A stretch of DNA of 15,995 bases. Source: JBEHWX01 sp048498995 (GTDB lineage Bacteria > Bacteroidota > Ignavibacteria > OLB7). The stretch spans positions 1 to 15,995 of the forward strand of contig JBEHWX010000124.1 in the NCBI GenBank assembly GCA_048498995.1, read 5' to 3'. The notes under the pieces were generated by a model. It was not told the origin of the DNA. It ran no database searches and worked only from the letters and a program-made list of their open reading frames with translations. Made by a program: the position numbers and the translations under genes. Below, piece after piece: positions 12,538 through 15,995 of this stretch. Each line of letters starts with the position of its first letter. The first letter of the stretch is position 1.

Positions 12538-12918
12538 CTAGGACGCCTTCTCCTCCCGCGCTAGCGCCTCGATGGCGTCGGTGATCATGGCCACGGCTGA
12601 GATCGGGTCGAGCACTTCCACGATCAACTGATCGTAGCTCTCGTGCCGGAGGTCGATCACGATCGTCTTGTCGGGATCGTGAACGTCCCAGAAGATTTTC
12701 TTCCCATCCTGATAGAAGGTGCCGGCGGCGATCACCCCGGGCAGATGCGTGCCGGGGAGCCTGAAGCCCTTCCACCAGCCGCGGGCGATGGTGGGATCGA
12801 GCCGCGCTCCGACCACGTCCTGCAATGGAACATCCAGCCGGCTCTTGAAGGCCCAGAGCCGGTCCAGCCCCTGCACGCGCAGCGAGAGGCGTCCATCCTC
12901 GATTGCGATCTCGACCAT
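12538..12918 (-). CDS. Small PH-like-domain hypothetical protein, 126 residues
   Basis: Start at the ATG at 12918, supported by GGAG 8 nt upstream (12930-12927) and by beta-strand-like sequence from residue 1 (MVEIAIEDGRLSLRVQGLD). Key segments are WAFKSRLDVPLQDVV, then GWWKGFRLPGTHLPG, AGTFYQDGKKIFWDV, TIVIDL and YDQLIVEVLDP. The pattern (VP...V, G-R-x-P-G-T-x-x-P-G, A-G-T-F, F-W-D-V, V-x-D-P) matches a type of small bacterial cytosolic protein with a predicted pleckstrin-homology-like barrel, known mostly as hypothetical. The final helix (SAVAMITDAIEALAREEK) fits a capping helix. No signal peptide. It is divergent from the OsmC gene across 178 bp. The PH-like assignment rests on fold pattern and is not certain. 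Confidence 0.75.
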   Translation of the reverse strand: MVEIAIEDGRLSLRVQGLDRLWAFKSRLDVPLQDVVGARLDPTIARGWWKGFRLPGTHLPGVIAAGTFYQDGKKIFWDVHDPDKTIVIDLRHESYDQLIVEVLDPISAVAMITDAIEALAREEKAS

Positions 12919-13096
12919 GACGGTATCTCCGATTGACGTTGTGATGCCGGCAACGGCGCCGGCCTTCCACGGCCCGCCTCGCCGATCGCGCGCGGCCGGC
13001 CATGGGACGAAGGGAGGCAACTGACGGGCGCCCGAGTATATTGCGCCCCGCAGTTCATATTCATCCGTTCATCTGTTCGAAGGAGAACATAATCAT
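12919..13096. promoter_or_regulatory. Divergent promoter region of PH-like and OsmC genes
   Basis: 178 bp with an AT-rich part at 13034-13080. On the plus strand GAGTATATTGCG (13034-13045) is the nearest to a -10/-7 element for the OsmC gene, and AGGAG (13081-13085) lies 11 nt before its ATG. No operator recognised. Confidence 0.35.
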
Positions 13097-13525
13097 ATGC
13101 CGACACGCACAGCCAATGCCGTCTGGAGAGGGGACCTCAAGGACGGGAAGGGATCGATGAAGTTCGGCGGCGGCGGATTCGAGGGACAGTACTCGTTCGC
13201 CTCCCGCTTCGAGGAAGGGCCGGGCACCAACCCCGAGGAGCTGATCGCCGCGGCGCATGCCGGATGTTTCTCCATGGCGCTGTCGGCCGAGCTGGCCGGC
13301 GCCGGCCACACGCCGACCCGCGTGGAGACCACCGCGAAGGTGCATATCGGTAAGGTCGAGGGAGGCTTCGCGATCAACCTGATCGAGCTGGAGACCGAGG
13401 CGGAAGTGCCCGGCATCGACGAGGCGACGTTCCTCCGGATCGCCGAGGGAGCCAAGCAGGGCTGCCCGGTCTCGAAGGCGCTCGCCGCCGTCGAGATCCA
13501 GCTCAACGCCAAGCTCGTCGGCTGA
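13097..13525 (+). CDS. osmC: OsmC/Ohr-superfamily peroxiredoxin (OsmC subgroup)
   Basis: The 142-residue protein, the usual OsmC length, reduces organic and fatty-acid hydroperoxides in the cytosol with a thiol pair. The peroxidatic Cys57 is in AAHAGCFSMALS, the second Cys123 in QGCPVSKAL. Arg37 (ASRFEEGPGTNPEELIAAA) and Glu47/48 supply the conserved Arg-Glu partners of Cys57. The N-terminal AVWRGDLKDGKGSMKF strand is typical of OsmC rather than Ohr. It stands as a single gene: divergent from the PH-like gene upstream and ended by a 16-bp hairpin. Family assignment is firm; stress inducibility is known for the family and not shown here. Confidence 0.95.
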   Translation: MPTRTANAVWRGDLKDGKGSMKFGGGGFEGQYSFASRFEEGPGTNPEELIAAAHAGCFSMALSAELAGAGHTPTRVETTAKVHIGKVEGGFAINLIELETEAEVPGIDEATFLRIAEGAKQGCPVSKALAAVEIQLNAKLVG

Positions 13526-13546
13526 TCTCCGGATCGACACGAATGT

Positions 13547-13583
13547 GAACGGGCCGGCCGGAATCGCTCCGGCCGGCCCGTTC
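13547..13583. terminator. 16-bp perfect hairpin between OsmC and TRIC genes
   Basis: The arms are 13547-13562 and 13568-13583 (GAACGGGCCGGCCGGA and its inverse) with a 5-nt loop ATCGC. It lies 21 nt after the OsmC stop and 45 nt after the convergent TRIC stop. Very stable; no U-tract on either side. Probably bidirectional. Confidence 0.7.
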
Positions 13584-13628
13584 CGTATCTCACGGAGATG
13601 TCGGCGATGGCCTCGCCGGCTGATGTCG

Positions 13629-14252
13629 TCAGCCGTGGTCGTCGGAGGCGTAGCGGCTCTCGAACACCGGCAGCGACAGGCGCCAGTAGAGCGCGGCCAG
13701 GCGCACCACGAGCACGATGCCGATCGGCACGATCGTGGCCGCGCGAGCCCCCATCCCCATCCTCTCCATCACGATCAGCGCCACGCCCCCCAGCAGCGAC
13801 GCGGTGGCGTAGATCTCCCGACGCAGCAGCGAGGGGATCTCGCCGCAGAGAAGATCGCGCACCACCCCTCCGGCGCTCCCGGTCAGAATCCCCATCAGCA
13901 CCACGGTCACCGCCGGCACGTCGAGCGCGCTGGCGCGCTGGCAGCCGAGCACCGTGAAGAGCGCCAGGCCGAACGCGTCGAACAGCAGCAGCAGCCGCTC
14001 CGGAGGACGGATGAAACGGGCGGCGATGAAGGTGGCGACCGCGCTGGCCGTGGCGACGATGATGTACGCGGGCTGGTCGATCCAGAAGACCGGTCGGATC
14101 CCCAGCAGCAGATCGCGGATCGTGCCGCCGCCGATCGCCGTGACGATCGCGACCACCACGATGCCGAAGACATCCATCCGCTTCCGTCCGGCGGCAAGCG
14201 CCCCGGAGATCGCGAAGACCGCGATGCCGAAGAGGTCGAGCAGGTAGATCAC
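13629..14252 (-). CDS. TRIC-family cation channel (YadS/UPF0126 type)
   Basis: The frame is open to an ATG at 14381, but the first 43 residues there are Arg/Ala-rich and unlike the family. The GTG at 14252 starts just before LLDLFGIAVFAISG and gives 207 residues, the normal YadS length, so it is preferred, although no Shine-Dalgarno is visible. Two homologous halves of three helices are evident. The first has GALAAGRKRMDVFG then AIGGGTIRDLLLG (39-51); the second has DAFGLALFTVLG, then GILTGSAGGVVRDLLCGEIPS. The GGG-x-x-R-D and GG-x-x-R-D motifs line the pore in prokaryotic TRIC channels. A seventh helix and a charged tail follow. It is an inner-membrane monovalent cation channel, possibly a homotrimer; some relatives are linked to glycine uptake. 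Confidence 0.92.
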   Translation of the reverse strand: MIYLLDLFGIAVFAISGALAAGRKRMDVFGIVVVAIVTAIGGGTIRDLLLGIRPVFWIDQPAYIIVATASAVATFIAARFIRPPERLLLLFDAFGLALFTVLGCQRASALDVPAVTVVLMGILTGSAGGVVRDLLCGEIPSLLRREIYATASLLGGVALIVMERMGMGARAATIVPIGIVLVVRLAALYWRLSLPVFESRYASDDHG

Positions 14253-14299
14253 GCGTGTGTCGTTCGAAGAGGGTGAGAGGCGTGAGGAGCGCCATGACG

Positions 14300-14321
14300 C
14301 GGCGGGCAGGGCTGCCCGCCG
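14300..14321. repeat. Palindrome CGGCGGGCAG-GG-CTGCCCGCCG
   Basis: Perfect 10-bp arms around GG, 48 bp upstream of the TRIC GTG start and followed by the 14350-14377 hairpin. Together the two palindromes fill the gap between the TRIC start and the right-edge gene. Confidence 0.5.
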
Positions 14322-14349
14322 GCACCCGGCCGCGCGCTGAGCGGGCGCG

Positions 14350-14377
14350 CCGGGATCGCTCGCAATGACGATCCCGG
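14350..14377. terminator. Hairpin with REP-like motif after the right-edge surface gene
   Basis: CCGGGATCG (14350-14358) and CGATCCCGG (14369-14377) form a 9-bp stem with a 10-nt loop, 65 nt beyond the stop of the gene at 14443 (minus). The minus strand reads CGTCATTGCGAGCGA, like the core of a palindromic repeat family scattered in many unrelated bacterial genomes. It could be the transcript end, a dispersed repeat, or both. Confidence 0.45.
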
Positions 14378-14442
14378 ACACGCCGAAGAGTGAGGAAGGT
14401 TACCGACCCGCGTCGACGACGCGACGCGGTGCCCGGTGTGGG

Positions 14443-15995
14443 TCAGCGCTGGACCACCATCGTGCGGCTGAGCCGCTCGGTCGGTGTTTCGAGCGTGTAG
14501 AGATAGAGTCCCGAGGAGAGATCGCGGGCATCGAAGGTCGCCACGTAGCGTCCGGGAGCAAGCTCGCCGTCGACCAGGGTCATCACCCGGCGCCCGAGAG
14601 GATCGGAGATCACCAGACGGGTATGCCCCTGCTCGGCCAGATCGTACTCTATTTCGGTGATGCCGGTGGCCGGGTTCGGACGGCTCGGCTTCAGCGCCGT
14701 GCCGGTCACGCTCCGGAGCAGCCGGAGCCCCCCCACGCCGCAGAGATCGGTGAGGGTGAAGACGCCGTTGACCGTCTTGGCGCGCGTCTGCACGGTGTTC
14801 CAGGTGAACTCGTCGATGGCGATCGCGGTCCGCGCCGAGTCGCCGAGCATCACCCGGAACGCCAGCGTCAGCAGAGCTCCCTCGGTGAGCGCCGCCGGAC
14901 GGACGCCGTCGACGGTGATCACCCGGTCGCGACCGTCGATGACGCCGAGCGGCGTGGAGCCGATCGGCATCAGGATCGATTTGTTGAAGCGGATCTTCGC
15001 GGTGAAGGTGCTCTCCCCGGTTTCCAGCAGATTCCTCGGCGCGTCGAGCACCAGCGGAATCATCACCGTGTCCCCGGCGGCTCCCTCCATCGTCGGCATC
15101 GCCACGGTCGTGGCCAGAAGCGTGTAGGGATCGATCGGCCCGGAGATCGAGCTGCAGCCGAAGTTGTCGGTGATCCTCACCCTGTAGGTTCCATCCCCCT
15201 GCAGCGGAATCGTCCGCCCCGTGGCGCCGGGGATCGTGACGCCGTCGAGGCTCCAGACGTAGGAGACGGCGGGGGTGGAGATCAGCGAATCCTCCGCGAG
15301 GGTGATCGTCGGAGCCTCCGGGCGCGGATGGAGCTTCACGCGGGAGGGAAGCGACGTGCCGACGCAGCCGACGCTGTCGTGCACCGTCACCGAGTAATCG
15401 CCGGCGCGGGTCACCAGAATCGACGGCGTGGTCTCCCCGGTCGACCAGAGATAGTCGGCAAAGCCGGGGGAAGCGTAGAGTCGGATGCTATCCCCCTCGC
15501 AGATCGTCAACGCCCCGAGGGGCTCGATGACCGGCACCGGGGAGGGTCTGACGGCAACCACGTAGGGCTGCGACGATCCGGAGCATCCTCCCGAATCGAC
15601 CACCGAGACCACGAAGGCCCCCGCGGTCTCCACCGTGATGGTCCGCGACGTGGCGCCGGTGGACCAGAGATAGCTCTTGTAGCCGGAGCCGGCGTCGAGC
15701 GTCACGCTGCCGCCGTTCGAGCAGAGAATCGGAGAGCCGACCGTCCGGACAACCGGCTGAAGGCTGTCGCCGACGGTGACCTGTATGGTCGCGGTGCCGC
15801 TGCACCCGGTGGACTGCACGGTTTCGGTGAGGGTGATCTCGCCCCCCCCGCTCCCACCCCACTGCACCGTGATCGCCTGGGCGTTCGGCGGGGTCAGCAG
15901 CGTGCCGCCGGTGACCTTCCAGTCGAAGAGGATGCCGCCGTCGCGCGATCCCTCGTAGATCGCGGTGGAGGCGCGGCAGACCACGTTCGGCCCGA
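14443..15995 (-). CDS. Ig/PKD-repeat surface protein with T9SS type-A sorting domain, C-terminal part (enters from right edge)
   Basis: 516 residues plus two bases are in the window; the frame is open at the right edge. The GTG at 15984 is internal, because GPNV continues upstream as the start of a kind-B module. Module order is kind B (FDWKVTGG, VQWGGSGGGE), kind A (ILCSNGGSVTLDAGSGY, YLWSTGATS), kind A (ICEGDS, YLWSTGETT) and a diverged A without the first Cys (YVWSLDGVTIPG). A ~140-residue beta-rich domain follows (AGDTVMIPLVLDAP, FTAKIRFNKSIL, LTLAFRVMLGD) that resembles a cohesin-type fold. The last ~85 residues are the sorting domain (RPNPATGITEIEY, RLVISDPLGRRVMTLVDG, LAPGRY, GLYLYTLET). 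The protein is secreted by T9SS and probably surface-anchored. It resembles the 1-4543 gene in module type. Confidence 0.92.
   Translation of the reverse strand, partial: GPNVVCRASTAIYEGSRDGGILFDWKVTGGTLLTPPNAQAITVQWGGSGGGEITLTETVQSTGCSGTATIQVTVGDSLQPVVRTVGSPILCSNGGSVTLDAGSGYKSYLWSTGATSRTITVETAGAFVVSVVDSGGCSGSSQPYVVAVRPSPVPVIEPLGALTICEGDSIRLYASPGFADYLWSTGETTPSILVTRAGDYSVTVHDSVGCVGTSLPSRVKLHPRPEAPTITLAEDSLISTPAVSYVWSLDGVTIPGATGRTIPLQGDGTYRVRITDNFGCSSISGPIDPYTLLATTVAMPTMEGAAGDTVMIPLVLDAPRNLLETGESTFTAKIRFNKSILMPIGSTPLGVIDGRDRVITVDGVRPAALTEGALLTLAFRVMLGDSARTAIAIDEFTWNTVQTRAKTVNGVFTLTDLCGVGGLRLLRSVTGTALKPSRPNPATGITEIEYDLAEQGHTRLVISDPLGRRVMTLVDGELAPGRYVATFDARDLSSGLYLYTLETPTERLSRTMVVQR
15130..15995 (-). 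repeat. Four Ig/PKD-like modules in the right-edge surface protein
   Basis: Order from the right edge: kind B (about 15775-15995), kind A (about 15540-15770), kind A (about 15330-15535), diverged A (about 15130-15325). They share the CxGDS/LDAGxGY/YLWSTG patterns with the array at 1-2345. Confidence 0.8.

Noticed and set aside
14253..14381. N-terminal extension of the TRIC protein to the ATG at 14381
   Set aside because: The extra 43 residues are Arg/Ala-rich and overlap two palindromes and a REP-like motif; the GTG at 14252 gives the usual family length.

Overview
The window is high-GC (roughly two thirds G+C by eye) and looks like chromosomal DNA from the Bacteroidota/Chlorobi side of the FCB group; a Kapabacteria-like lineage is my inference. 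The evidence is three proteins carrying type IX secretion (T9SS) type-A C-terminal sorting domains and two large surface proteins built from SprB-like Ig/PKD modules. I see no tRNA, rRNA, CRISPR array, transposase or phage gene.

Layout. (1) 1-4543, minus: the N-terminal ~1514 residues of a giant secreted protein that runs off the left edge. It has a signal peptide, an 'ENRGQ' domain, exactly seven SBBP blades and ten Ig/PKD-like modules. (2) 4744-5130, minus: a small protein that is a transmembrane segment plus a T9SS sorting domain and nothing else. (3) 5472-8006, minus: an exported cyclophilin fused to a T9SS sorting domain, preceded by a DHA2-type MFS exporter, possibly one transcript. (4) 8231-9640, plus: a flavin amine oxidase, divergent from the exporter, carrying an in-frame minisatellite. 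(5) 9641-10905: a gene-poor, AT-richer stretch whose only convincing genes are two paralogous 24- and 22-residue membrane peptides (minus), each with a perfect AGGAGG ribosome binding site; they are too short for normal gene calling. (6) 10906-11397, plus: an unrecognised cytosolic protein. (7) 11488-12918, minus: a short-chain dehydrogenase-like protein lacking its catalytic residues and a PH-like hypothetical protein. (8) 13097-13525, plus: OsmC-family peroxiredoxin. (9) 13629-14252, minus: TRIC/YadS-type channel. (10) 14443-15995, minus: the C-terminal end of a second Ig/PKD surface protein with a T9SS sorting domain, entering from the right edge.

Most of the window is a mixture of cell-surface/secreted T9SS cargo and small housekeeping or stress genes, not one pathway. 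Gene ends are marked by unusually perfect GC-rich hairpins, nearly all without a U-tract. The least expected item is the micro-peptide pair at 9691-9765 and 10299-10367, followed by the membrane-tethered stand-alone sorting domain at 4744-5130.
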